A stretch of 52,564 nt of DNA, taken from Sedimenticola sp. (GTDB lineage Bacteria; Pseudomonadota; Gammaproteobacteria; Chromatiales; Chromatiaceae). The translations under genes and the position numbers were made by a program. Location: contig DRKS01000073.1 of assembly GCA_011051655.1 (NCBI GenBank), positions 1-52,564 of the forward strand, in the 5' to 3' direction. Shown in pieces: positions 17,382 to 25,593 of the stretch (its first letter is position 1; each line of letters opens with the position of its first letter). Under the pieces are notes generated by a model. It was not told where the DNA came from and made no database searches. It saw only the letters and a list, made by a program, of their open reading frames with translations.

Positions 17382-18107
17382 ATGGATAAATGCACCGAAA
17401 GGGACGAGCGTTTGGCCCAGGCGCGGGCATTGGTCGCCTCTCTCGAAGGCGGAGACGATGTTGAGGCCGACCGCATAATCCAGAATTTCCGGCCCCGGGT
17501 GGATGATGCCCTTTTCCAGGAGGTGGGGCGCCTGACCCGTGAACTGCACGAGGCGATTATCGGTTTTGTGCTGGACGACGACCTGGTGCAGGTCACCCGG
17601 CACGAGATACCGGACGCCGCCGAACGGCTGCAGTACGTCATTGACATGACGGAGCAGGCCGCCAACACGACCCTCAAGGCGGTGGAGGAAAGCATACCGG
17701 TTTCGGAAGAGCTGGCGGACGTCTCCAACAGGCTGGCCGGTGAATGGGACCGCTTCCGCGACCGCAAACTGGAACTGGCGGATTTCCGCGCCTTGAGCAC
17801 GGATATCGGTGATTTTCTGGCCCTTTCCAGCGGGCATTCAAAGAAACTGCACGACAGCCTGACCGAGATCCTGATGGCCCAGAGCTACCAGGACCTGACG
17901 GGGCAGATCATCCGCCGGGTCATCGGCCTGGTGAGGGATGTGGAGGAGAAGCTCGTCCGCCTGGTGGCCATTTCCGGGGCGTCCCGCAAGCCGGTGGAGA
18001 AAAAGGCCGTGGAGCTGGAGGGTCCGGCGGTGCCCAACATCGAGCAGGGGGACATGATAGACAACCAGAATGACGTGGATGATTTGTTATCCAGCCTGGG
18101 GTTTTGA
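17382..18107 (+). CDS. cheZ: CheY-P phosphatase CheZ
   Basis: Dephosphorylates CheY-P. The 241-residue product is mostly long helices, as expected for the CheZ four-helix bundle. The catalytic region is recognisable as EILMAQSYQDLTGQIIRRVI (Gln in SYQDLTGQ), and the C-terminal DDLLSSLGF tail is the CheY-tethering peptide. It lies 16 nt after cheY with GGGGGAAG before the ATG. Confidence 0.95.
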   Translation: MDKCTERDERLAQARALVASLEGGDDVEADRIIQNFRPRVDDALFQEVGRLTRELHEAIIGFVLDDDLVQVTRHEIPDAAERLQYVIDMTEQAANTTLKAVEESIPVSEELADVSNRLAGEWDRFRDRKLELADFRALSTDIGDFLALSSGHSKKLHDSLTEILMAQSYQDLTGQIIRRVIGLVRDVEEKLVRLVAISGASRKPVEKKAVELEGPAVPNIEQGDMIDNQNDVDDLLSSLGF

Positions 18108-18109
18108 GC

Positions 18110-20176
18110 ATGAGTCTTGATACCGACGACGAGATCCTGCAGGACTTTCTGGTCGAGGCAGGGGAGATACTCGAGGAACTGAATGAAGAACTGGTCGACC
18201 TGGAACAGCGGCCGGACGACTTCGACTTGCTGAATTCCGTTTTCCGGGGATTCCACACCATAAAGGGCGGCGCCGGCTTCCTTGGAATCGAGGCCCTGGT
18301 GGGGGTCTGCCACCGGGCGGAGGACGTATTCAATGTGCTGCGCCAGGGGGAGCGGAGCGTCGACGCGGAGCTGATGGATGCGGTTTTGCAGGTGCTCGAT
18401 ACCGTAAACGGCATGTTCGAGGTCATAAATGGAGGTGAAGAGCCCGAGCCCGCGGATCCGGATCTGCTGGAGAAGCTCAGGCTGTTGGCATTGCCGACGG
18501 ATGAGAATACGGCAACCGGACAGGAAGAGGCCGCCGCGGAAGAGATGCCTGCCGAAGAGACGGCCCCCGTGGAGGATGAGCCGGCCGTTGTGCCACAGGC
18601 GGCGGAGGCCGGTTCCGATGATGAAATAACCGAAGACGAATTCGAGGCCCTGCTGGACCAGTTGCACGGCGAAGGCCGGCACGGCGGCGTTCCCGCCAAA
18701 CCCCCGGCGGCGGAGACTCCCTCCGCCGAAGAGCCCGCGCCGGCGGGGACCGATGACATCACCGAGGAAGAGTTCGAGGCCCTGCTGGACCAGCTGCACG
18801 GCAAAGGCAAACATGGTGGGGTGCCGGCCGGTGCAGCCCGGCCACCGGCTCCAAAACAGCCGGCCCCGGAGCCGGCCGGCGAACCGGCGCCGGCGCCCGA
18901 CGAGGCCGTCCCGGCCCCGGCGCAGCAGGCGGCCACCCCGGCCAGGCCGGCAGCCACCCCGGCAAAGGCCGCCGGTGCCAAGGCCGCGGCGAAAAAACGG
19001 GCCAGCGGCGAAACCACGGTGCGGGTCGATACCAGCAGGCTGGATGAAATCATGAACATGGTGGGTGAGCTCGTGCTGGTGCGTAACCGGCTCGCCACCC
19101 TCAGGGCCGATCTGGGCGATGGGGCGGTCGCCAATGCGGTCAGCAACCTGGATGTGGTCACGTCCGATTTGCAATTGGCGGTGATGAAGACGCGCATGCA
19201 GCCCATCAAAAAGGTGTTCGGGCGCTTTCCCCGGGTGGTGCGTGATCTGGCCCGCAGCCTGAACAAAGAGATCGACCTGGAGATGCACGGCGAGGAGACG
19301 GATCTCGACAAGAACCTGGTGGAGGCCCTGGCCGATCCGCTGGTGCATCTGGTGCGCAACGCCGTGGATCACGGTATCGAGCTGCCGGACGAAAGAGAGA
19401 GAGTGGGCAAGGACCGCAAGGGCAAGGTCGTCCTTTCAGCCTCCCAGGAAGGGGATCACATCCTGTTGTCCATCACGGACGACGGCAAGGGCATGGACCC
19501 CGATGTCTTGCGCAGCAAGGCGGTGGAGAAGGGCATCATGGACGAGGAATCCGCCGCCCGCCTGGATGACAGGGATTGCTACAACCTGATTTTTCATCCC
19601 GGCTTTTCCACCAAGACCGAGATCTCGGACGTCTCCGGGCGGGGCGTGGGCATGGATGTGGTGAAAACCCGTATCGCCCAGATGAACGGCACGGTGGAAA
19701 TCGATTCGGAGCTGGGCAAGGGCAGCACCATTATCGTCAAGCTGCCCCTGACCCTTGCCATCCTGCCCACCCTGATGGTGGTGTTGGGCCGGCAGCCCTT
19801 CGCGTTGCCCCTCTCCAATGTGGTGGAGATCTTCAACATGGACGAGGCCCGCACCAATGTGGTGGACGGCCAGTTGACCATCCGGGTGCGCGAGCGGGCC
19901 CTGCCCCTGTTCAATCTGCACAACTGGCTGGTGACGGACGCCAGCGCGCCCCGGGCCGAGGATGGCGGCCACGTGGTGGTGGTCAATGCCGGGGGTGTCC
20001 AGGTCGGCCTGCTGGTGGATTATCTGGTGGGCCAGGAAGAGGTTGTGATCAAGCCCCTCGGCGCCCTGCTGCAGGGGCTGGAGGGCATGGCCGGGGCCAC
20101 CATTACCGGTGACGGCAAGATTGCGCTCATACTGGATGTGCCGGGGCTGATGCGCAAGTATGCGCGCAGGTTTTGA
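18110..20176 (+). CDS. cheA: Chemotaxis histidine kinase CheA
   Basis: Kinase of the chemoreceptor array; phosphorylates CheY and CheB. Domains in order: Hpt (P1) with His49 in FHTIKGGAGF; a long Ala/Pro/Glu-rich linker (about residues 125-300); P3 dimerisation; P4 ATPase with HLVRNAVDHGIE (N box) and GRGVGMDVV (G box); and P5, a CheW-like domain. I do not recognise a standard CheY-binding P2 domain. Instead the linker holds two copies of the block ITEDEFEALLDQLHG, at about residues 170-195 and 215-239. The ATG at 18110 is preferred to TTG at 18104, which overlaps the cheZ stop. The product has 688 residues. Confidence 0.95.
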   Translation: MSLDTDDEILQDFLVEAGEILEELNEELVDLEQRPDDFDLLNSVFRGFHTIKGGAGFLGIEALVGVCHRAEDVFNVLRQGERSVDAELMDAVLQVLDTVNGMFEVINGGEEPEPADPDLLEKLRLLALPTDENTATGQEEAAAEEMPAEETAPVEDEPAVVPQAAEAGSDDEITEDEFEALLDQLHGEGRHGGVPAKPPAAETPSAEEPAPAGTDDITEEEFEALLDQLHGKGKHGGVPAGAARPPAPKQPAPEPAGEPAPAPDEAVPAPAQQAATPARPAATPAKAAGAKAAAKKRASGETTVRVDTSRLDEIMNMVGELVLVRNRLATLRADLGDGAVANAVSNLDVVTSDLQLAVMKTRMQPIKKVFGRFPRVVRDLARSLNKEIDLEMHGEETDLDKNLVEALADPLVHLVRNAVDHGIELPDERERVGKDRKGKVVLSASQEGDHILLSITDDGKGMDPDVLRSKAVEKGIMDEESAARLDDRDCYNLIFHPGFSTKTEISDVSGRGVGMDVVKTRIAQMNGTVEIDSELGKGSTIIVKLPLTLAILPTLMVVLGRQPFALPLSNVVEIFNMDEARTNVVDGQLTIRVRERALPLFNLHNWLVTDASAPRAEDGGHVVVVNAGGVQVGLLVDYLVGQEEVVIKPLGALLQGLEGMAGATITGDGKIALILDVPGLMRKYARRF

Positions 20177-20250
20177 TTCGGGGGGCCGGTGATGGGGAAT
20201 CAGCGCCCAGGCATCCCGGACAGGGGGCCAGCCCCCGGAACCGACATCCC

Positions 20251-21288
20251 ATGAACGCCAAGATACGCGTGCTGGTGGTCGATGATTCCGCTTTTTTCCG
20301 CCGGCGCGTCATTGCGATGCTCGGTTGGGCCGGGGATATCGAGGTCGTGGGGGAGGCGGCCGACGGTCTCGGCGCCCTCAGGCAGGCGCGCCGGCTGCGC
20401 CCGGACGTCATTACCATGGATGTGGAAATGCCGGTCATGGATGGCATCAGCGCCCTGAAGCGCATCATGGCGGAGATTCCCACGCCGGTCCTGATGCTCT
20501 CCGCCCTGACCCGGGAGGGGGCCGCCGCCACCCTGGATGCCTTGGACGCCGGGGCCCTGGATTTTCTGTGCAAAGAGTCTGTGAAGCTGGCCGCCGACCA
20601 GGATGCCGGCATCCTGGCCGAGCGGGTGCGCGCCCTGGGCAGGGGAATGAAGAGGCGTCCGCCGCCGGCCTCCGGCCCCGCCGCTGAACCTGGCGCCCCG
20701 GCCAGGCCGGCGACGCCTGATCATTGCGAGCTGGTGGTGATCGGGGCGTCCACCGGCGGCCCTGTTGCGCTGCAGCGCATACTGACCAGTCTGCCCCGGG
20801 ATTTCCCTCTTCCTCTGCTGCTGGTGGTGCACATGCCCGCCAATTTCACGCCGGCCTTCGCGGAGCGGCTCGACCGCCAGGCGCACATCAGGATCAGGGA
20901 AGCGGTGGATGGCGATCGCCTGCAGCCGGGGCTTGCCCTGCTGGCGCCGGGGGGGAAACAGATGACGCTGCGGCGCCGTGGAAGCGGCTCTGTGGTGTGC
21001 ATTTCGGAGCCCGAACCCGGGCAGACCTACCGGCCCAGCGTGGATGTCACCTTTGAATCGGCGGCCCGGCGCTATCCCGACGGCGTGCTGGCCATAGTGC
21101 TGACGGGCATGGGCGCCGACGGCATGGAAGGGGCGCGCATGCTCAAGTCCGGCGGTTCCGCGGTATGGACCCAGAACGAGGCCAGTTGCGTCGTGTTCGG
21201 CATGCCCCAGGCGGTGGAAAAGGCGGGGCTGTCGGACCGGGTGCTGCCCCTGGATCAGATCGGCGCGGCCCTGAGCAAGGTGGTCTGA
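20251..21288 (+). CDS. cheB: Chemoreceptor methylesterase CheB
   Basis: Receiver plus methylesterase that demethylates or deamidates chemoreceptors. The product has 345 residues. The receiver has Asp57 in ITMDVEMPVMDG. The esterase triad is visible as Ser167 (IGASTGGP), His194 (VVHMPANF) and Asp290 (MGADGMEG). The ATG at 20251 fits the family N-terminus (MNAKIRVLVVDDSAFFRR); the in-frame extension back to 20173 adds an unrelated proline-rich stretch. A 74-nt spacer separates it from cheA. cheR is not in the window. Confidence 0.95.
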   Translation: MNAKIRVLVVDDSAFFRRRVIAMLGWAGDIEVVGEAADGLGALRQARRLRPDVITMDVEMPVMDGISALKRIMAEIPTPVLMLSALTREGAAATLDALDAGALDFLCKESVKLAADQDAGILAERVRALGRGMKRRPPPASGPAAEPGAPARPATPDHCELVVIGASTGGPVALQRILTSLPRDFPLPLLLVVHMPANFTPAFAERLDRQAHIRIREAVDGDRLQPGLALLAPGGKQMTLRRRGSGSVVCISEPEPGQTYRPSVDVTFESAARRYPDGVLAIVLTGMGADGMEGARMLKSGGSAVWTQNEASCVVFGMPQAVEKAGLSDRVLPLDQIGAALSKVV

Positions 21289-21289
21289 A

Positions 21290-22030
21290 GTGGATCTGCT
21301 GAGCGTCATCGGCGTCATCCTCGCCTTCGGCGCCATCCTCGGGGGCAATGCGCTGGAGGGGGGGCACCTGGAGTCCCTGGTCAATGGCCCGGCGCTGGTC
21401 ATCGTGGTCGGCGGCACCGTTGGCGCCATCCTGCTGCAGACGCCCGTCCGGGATTTCCTGCATGCCCTGAGCCTGGCCGGAAGCGTGTTCCATTTGCCGA
21501 AATACGAAATCGAGACCTCCATCGAGAAAATCATTGGCTGGAGCCATGTGGCCCGCAAGGAGGGGCTGCTGGGGCTCGAGGCCGCGGCGGAAAAAGAGCC
21601 GGACCGTTTTATACGCAAGGGGATGCAACTGCTGGTGGACGGCAGCGAGCCCGAGGTCATTCGCTCCACCCTGGAGGTGGAGATCGACAACCAGGAGCAT
21701 CATGACTTGGCGGCGGCCAAGGTGTTCGAGGGCATGGGCGGCTATTCGCCCACCATCGGGATCATCGGCGCGGTCATGGGCCTGATTCATGTCATGCAGA
21801 ACCTGGCGGATCCGAGCAGGCTGGGCGACGGCATCGCCACCGCCTTTGTGGCGACCATCTACGGCGTGGGCCTGGCCAACCTGTTCCTGCTGCCGTTCGG
21901 CAACAAACTGAAGTCCCATGCCATAACCCGCAGCCAGTACCGGGAGATGATCCTCGAAGGCATCGTCTCCATCGCGGAGGGTGAGAACCCGCGCAATATC
22001 GAGCTGAAGCTGCATGGTTATCTGAGATGA
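21290..22030 (+). CDS. motC: Flagellar motor stator protein MotC (MotA family)
   Basis: Proton-channel stator subunit of the MotC/MotD pair that is used in Pseudomonas and relatives alongside MotA/MotB. The product has 246 residues with four membrane helices and a cytoplasmic loop between helices 2 and 3. The conserved region GGYSPTIGIIGAVMGLIHVM precedes helix 3 and carries the functional prolines. The start is GTG one base after the cheB stop. Confidence 0.93.
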   Translation: MDLLSVIGVILAFGAILGGNALEGGHLESLVNGPALVIVVGGTVGAILLQTPVRDFLHALSLAGSVFHLPKYEIETSIEKIIGWSHVARKEGLLGLEAAAEKEPDRFIRKGMQLLVDGSEPEVIRSTLEVEIDNQEHHDLAAAKVFEGMGGYSPTIGIIGAVMGLIHVMQNLADPSRLGDGIATAFVATIYGVGLANLFLLPFGNKLKSHAITRSQYREMILEGIVSIAEGENPRNIELKLHGYLR

Positions 22031-22042
22031 CCGGTTAAAGAC

Positions 22043-22867
22043 ATGCGACGCAAAAGACGCCGGGAAGAGCCGGAACAACACGAGCGCTGGTTGGTGTCCT
22101 ACGCCGACTTCATTACGCTGCTGTTTGCGTTTTTCGTCGTCATGTATTCCATTTCCTCGGTCAACGAAGGCAAATACAGGGTGTTGTCGAATACGCTGGT
22201 GGAGTCCTTTCAGGACCGGGCAAAGAGCATGGATCCGATACAGGTCGGGGAGCCCGTCCGCACCCTCGTGCCGCCACCGCCGGGCCTGGTTGAAGAATCG
22301 CCGCCCGGGGTACTTCCAGGCACCGCGGAGTCGCCCCAAGAGCCGGAGCGCCAGGCGGAGGAGGAGCTTCCGTTGGCGGCCGTCGCCGCCAGGCTCGAGG
22401 CCGCCATGGCGCCCTTCATCGATCAGGACCTGGTGGAGGTGACGCAGAACGAGCACGGGGTCGAGGTGGAAATCAAGAGCAAGCTGTTGTTTCAAAGCGG
22501 CAGCGCCCGCATTTCCCACCGGGCCCTGCGGGTGCTGCGTGATATCGCCGCCATCCTCAGGCCCCTGCCGAACGCCATCAATGTGGAGGGGCATACGGAC
22601 AACGTGCCCATCAAGACCCCGGCGTTCCCTTCCAACTGGGAGCTGTCCGCCTCCCGCGCCGCCAGCGTGGTACATATATTCAGCCGGCTCGGCATCGAGC
22701 CGCAACGGCTGGCCGCCATCGGCTATGCGGAACACAGGCCCGTTTCCGATAACACGACGGCGGCCGGGCGGCAGAAAAACCGGCGGGTCTCCCTCCTGAT
22801 CATGGCCGACAACCGGCGGCGGGGGAGCCGCAACGCCATGGCGCCCCCGCCCCAAGGGACCCCATGA
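22043..22867 (+). CDS. motD: Flagellar motor stator protein MotD (MotB family)
   Basis: Peptidoglycan-anchored stator subunit paired with MotC. The product has 274 residues with one membrane helix near the N-terminus containing the proton-binding Asp (SYADFITLLFAFFVVMYS), a Pro/Glu-rich linker and a C-terminal OmpA-type domain (VEGHTDNVPIKTPAFPSNWE, SASRAASV). It begins 12 nt after motC, and its stop overlaps the parC start. Confidence 0.94.
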   Translation: MRRKRRREEPEQHERWLVSYADFITLLFAFFVVMYSISSVNEGKYRVLSNTLVESFQDRAKSMDPIQVGEPVRTLVPPPPGLVEESPPGVLPGTAESPQEPERQAEEELPLAAVAARLEAAMAPFIDQDLVEVTQNEHGVEVEIKSKLLFQSGSARISHRALRVLRDIAAILRPLPNAINVEGHTDNVPIKTPAFPSNWELSASRAASVVHIFSRLGIEPQRLAAIGYAEHRPVSDNTTAAGRQKNRRVSLLIMADNRRRGSRNAMAPPPQGTP

Positions 22868-23664
22868 AGGTCTGGACGGTCGCCAATCAGAAAGGGGGCG
22901 TGGGCAAGACCACCACGGCCGTCAGCCTGGGTGGCCTGCTGGCGGCCTGGGGATTCGAGACTTTGCTGGTGGACATAGATCCGCACGGCTCCCTGACCAG
23001 CTATTTCCGCTACGATCCGGATGCCATCGAGGAAAGCGCTTTTTCACTCTTCAAGGCCGCGGCGAAGAAAGAGCGGCTGGATCCGGCCTCCCTGATTTGC
23101 GAGACGGGGTCGGAGGGGTTGCATCTTCTGCCGGCCTCCGTGGCCCTCGCCACCCTGGACCGGCAGGCCGGCAAGCTGGACGGGCTGGGGCTGGTGTTGA
23201 AAAACGCCCTGGACCGGCTGTCGGACCGGTTTGACTATGTCCTGATCGATTGTCCACCCATGCTGGGCGTGCTGATGGTCAACGCCCTGGCGGCCTGTGA
23301 GCGCCTGATCATTCCGGTGCAGACGGAATTTCTCGCCCTCAAGGGGCTCGAGCGGATGCTGAATACCCTGAAGATGATCCTGAGGGCGCGCAAGACGGAC
23401 CTGTCCTATATCGTTGTCCCGACCTTCTTCGATATGCGGACCCGGGCTTCCAAGGATAGCCTGCGGACCTTGCGGGAGACCTGGCCCGACTGCATGTGGG
23501 ACGGCGTTATTCCGGTGGACACCAGGTTTCGCGAGGCGAGCCGGGCGGGGATTCCGCCGGCCTTCTTTGATCCGCGCGCCCGCGGCCTGAAGGCCTATGA
23601 GCAGTTGCTGGAGACGCTGCAGCGGGCGGATGCGCCCCACTCCCTGGCCGGAGCCGCCGGATGA
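22864..23664 (+). CDS. parC: ParA-type ATPase ParC, polar chemotaxis-array positioning
   Basis: The product has 266 residues, with a deviant Walker A NQKGGVGKTTTAVSL at residues 8-22 and DIDPHGSLTSYF. This is a ParA/MinD-fold ATPase but not a chromosome-partition gene by context: it sits between motD and a CheW-like gene, the place held by parC in Vibrio, where ParC recruits chemotaxis arrays to the cell pole through ParP. The Pseudomonas cluster has an equivalent gene. Junctions on both sides are 4-nt overlaps. The polar role here is inferred from family and context. Confidence 0.88.
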   Translation: MKVWTVANQKGGVGKTTTAVSLGGLLAAWGFETLLVDIDPHGSLTSYFRYDPDAIEESAFSLFKAAAKKERLDPASLICETGSEGLHLLPASVALATLDRQAGKLDGLGLVLKNALDRLSDRFDYVLIDCPPMLGVLMVNALAACERLIIPVQTEFLALKGLERMLNTLKMILRARKTDLSYIVVPTFFDMRTRASKDSLRTLRETWPDCMWDGVIPVDTRFREASRAGIPPAFFDPRARGLKAYEQLLETLQRADAPHSLAGAAG

Positions 23665-24356
23665 ACCCCGGACACAAAAACCCCAATGTCCGGCTGAGCG
23701 AGCCCGACCAGGAGGTCGCCTCCTATTTGCAGGTGCTGCTGAATGAAGTGGAGGAATACCGGGAGCCCGTTGAAAGCGCCGCGCCCGCCCCGTGCCCGCA
23801 AGAGGCGCCGGCCGGGGTTCAAGTGCCCGAAGTCCCCGATGCGGACCAGCCCCTTGTGCCGGAAGAGTCCCGGGAACCCGGGCCGGTCATCCCCGCCTGG
23901 GCCCGGGAGCCGTTCCAGTGCCTGCTGTTCGAGATCGAGGGACTGCGGTTTGCGGTGCCCTTGTCCGAACTGAACAGTATCGCCGAATGGAAAGAGGAAC
24001 TGACCTGCCTGCCGGGCCAGCCGCAGTGGCACCATGGGATACTGGAGCACAGGGGCCGCAAGGTGGGGGTGGTGAATACCGCCAGGCTGCTGATGCCGGA
24101 AAGGGCGGCGGCGGATGACTTGGCGGACACCCCCAGCCATGTGCTCGTTTTTGGCGGTGACGCATGGGGCCTGATGTGTCACAGGCTGCTCAGCCCCGTC
24201 ATGCTCGAGCCCGGGGATGTGCGCTGGTCTTCCCGGCGCGGGAACCGGCGCTGGATGGCGGGTGTGCTGCCGGACCAGTTGTGCGTTCTGTTGGATCTGG
24301 ATGTCCTGCGGGAGATGCTTTCCCCGGCCGCCCGATCAGGCACGAATGATGCATGA
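23661..24356 (+). CDS. parP: CheW-like coupling protein ParP
   Basis: The product has 231 residues, with an N-terminal Glu/Pro-rich segment (about residues 1-85) and a C-terminal CheW-like domain (FQCLLFEIEGLRFAVPLSEL onward). This matches ParP, whose C-terminal AIF domain binds CheA and whose N-terminal part contacts ParC in Vibrio. The order parC-parP-cheW is conserved. It overlaps parC by 4 nt. No other function is suggested by the sequence. Confidence 0.87.
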   Translation: MNPGHKNPNVRLSEPDQEVASYLQVLLNEVEEYREPVESAAPAPCPQEAPAGVQVPEVPDADQPLVPEESREPGPVIPAWAREPFQCLLFEIEGLRFAVPLSELNSIAEWKEELTCLPGQPQWHHGILEHRGRKVGVVNTARLLMPERAAADDLADTPSHVLVFGGDAWGLMCHRLLSPVMLEPGDVRWSSRRGNRRWMAGVLPDQLCVLLDLDVLREMLSPAARSGTNDA

Positions 24357-24426
24357 GTATTTATGCCGGCCCGCTTCGGTGTCCGGAATTTGACGCTAAT
24401 TGAATAAAGAGGATTGAGGTGCAGTC

Positions 24427-24909
24427 ATGACAAACGCCCTGGCCGAGAGTTATGCCAATGACCCGGTGATTCAACTGGTCACCTTCAGGCTTCAAGATGA
24501 GATCTACGGCATCAATGTAATGCGGGTCCAGGAGGTGCTGCGGGTTGGCGAGATCGCCCCGGTTCCCGGTGCGCCTGGTTATGTGCTGGGAATCATCAAT
24601 CTGCGGGGTAACGTGGTCACCGTTACCGATGCCCGCACCCGTTTCGGTCTGCCGACCAGCGAGATCGGCGATGCGAGCCGCATTATCGTTATCGAGTCGG
24701 ACAAGCAGGTGGTGGGTATTCTGGTGGACAGCGTGGCGGAGGTGGTGGAGCTGCGTTTGTCCGAGGTGGATACGGCGCCGAATGTGGGCAATGAAGAGAG
24801 CTCGCGCTATATTCAGGGCGTGGCCAGCCGCGATGATGAATTGCTGATCGTCGTGGACATCGACAAGCTGCTCACGGAGGATGACTGGGCGGGAGCCGCC
24901 ATGTTCTGA
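24427..24909 (+). CDS. cheW: Chemotaxis coupling protein CheW
   Basis: Adaptor linking receptors to CheA. The 160-residue product shows the family pattern QLVTFRLQDEIYGINVMRVQ, GAPGYVLGIINLRGNVV and VVGILVDSVAEVVEL. It is separated from parP by 70 nt. No clear sigma-28 or sigma-54 promoter was found in that gap. Confidence 0.96.
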   Translation: MTNALAESYANDPVIQLVTFRLQDEIYGINVMRVQEVLRVGEIAPVPGAPGYVLGIINLRGNVVTVTDARTRFGLPTSEIGDASRIIVIESDKQVVGILVDSVAEVVELRLSEVDTAPNVGNEESSRYIQGVASRDDELLIVVDIDKLLTEDDWAGAAMF

Positions 24910-24965
24910 TCGGGGGTCCCCCCCGCGGGCGGGGCCTGGATCCAACCTGCACATGAGGGCCGAAC

Positions 24966-25139
24966 ATGCCTGATATTGGTGAGACTTATCCGGTCAATCC
25001 GATCTGGCCTACCAAGCCGGGCAAGGGGCCAGAGCGGCGCAAACGCCCCAAGCCGGCGGCCGAACGTGAGAAAAAGCGGCGCGATGAACAGGAGCGGGAA
25101 GGGCCTGATGATCGCCCCCATATAGATGATTATGCTTGA
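24966..25139 (+). CDS. Small conserved-type charged protein between cheW and DUF2802 gene
   Basis: A 57-residue ORF beginning MPDIGETYPVNPIWPTKPGK, followed by an Arg/Lys/Glu-rich half and ending HIDDYA. GAGGG at 24955-24959 is spaced 6 nt from the ATG, and the end overlaps the next gene by 14 nt, both signs of a real gene. From memory, short proteins with a VxPxWPxxP opening and an acidic H-I-D-[DE]-Y-A ending occur at this place in other gammaproteobacterial flagellar clusters; this was not checked by search. No function is known to me. It has no membrane segment and is probably largely disordered. Confidence 0.72.
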   Translation: MPDIGETYPVNPIWPTKPGKGPERRKRPKPAAEREKKRRDEQEREGPDDRPHIDDYA

Positions 25140-25533
25140 TACGATAGAGATAGATTGGCTTGTCCTGGCGGCCGCGGCTTCTGTTGTTGTAGTGGGCCTG
25201 CTGCTGGCGCTGATGTTCCTGCTGGCGCGCCAGCAGGCCCGCCTGGTCCAGGCCCAGAAGCAGATAGAGTCCCTCTCCGCCAACCTGGCCGCCCTCTGCG
25301 CCGGTGCCGCCGGGGCGGACAAGCGCATCAACCGGCTGGAGCAGCACAGCCGTGATCTCAGGTCCCGCCAGGACAGCCTTGCAAGCCAGGGGCGGGACGA
25401 AGGCGCCTATGGCGAGGCCATCCAGATGGTCCGCCAGGGGGCAACGGTCTCCCGTCTGGTGGAGGAACTGGACCTCGGCCGCAACGAGGCCGAACTGATC
25501 GTCATGCTGCACGGCATGAAAAAGGCCGGCTGA
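25126..25533 (+). CDS. DUF2802 protein
   Basis: The product has 135 residues with an N-terminal membrane helix (about residues 12-33), a coiled-coil-like stretch (LVQAQKQIESLSANL onward) and a C-terminal helical motif YGEAIQMVRQGATVSRLVEE followed by LDLGRNEAELIVML. This is the DUF2802 pattern, which usually ends flagellar/chemotaxis clusters after cheW. Function is unknown. The start may be ATG 25126 or ATG 25132; both overlap the preceding small ORF. Confidence 0.85.
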   Translation: MIMLDTIEIDWLVLAAAASVVVVGLLLALMFLLARQQARLVQAQKQIESLSANLAALCAGAAGADKRINRLEQHSRDLRSRQDSLASQGRDEGAYGEAIQMVRQGATVSRLVEELDLGRNEAELIVMLHGMKKAG

Positions 25534-25593
25534 CCGCCGCCTTCCCCTGTCTTTTCTTTGTGGCCCGGCCCGTTACCGGTAAGATCCCGGGCC

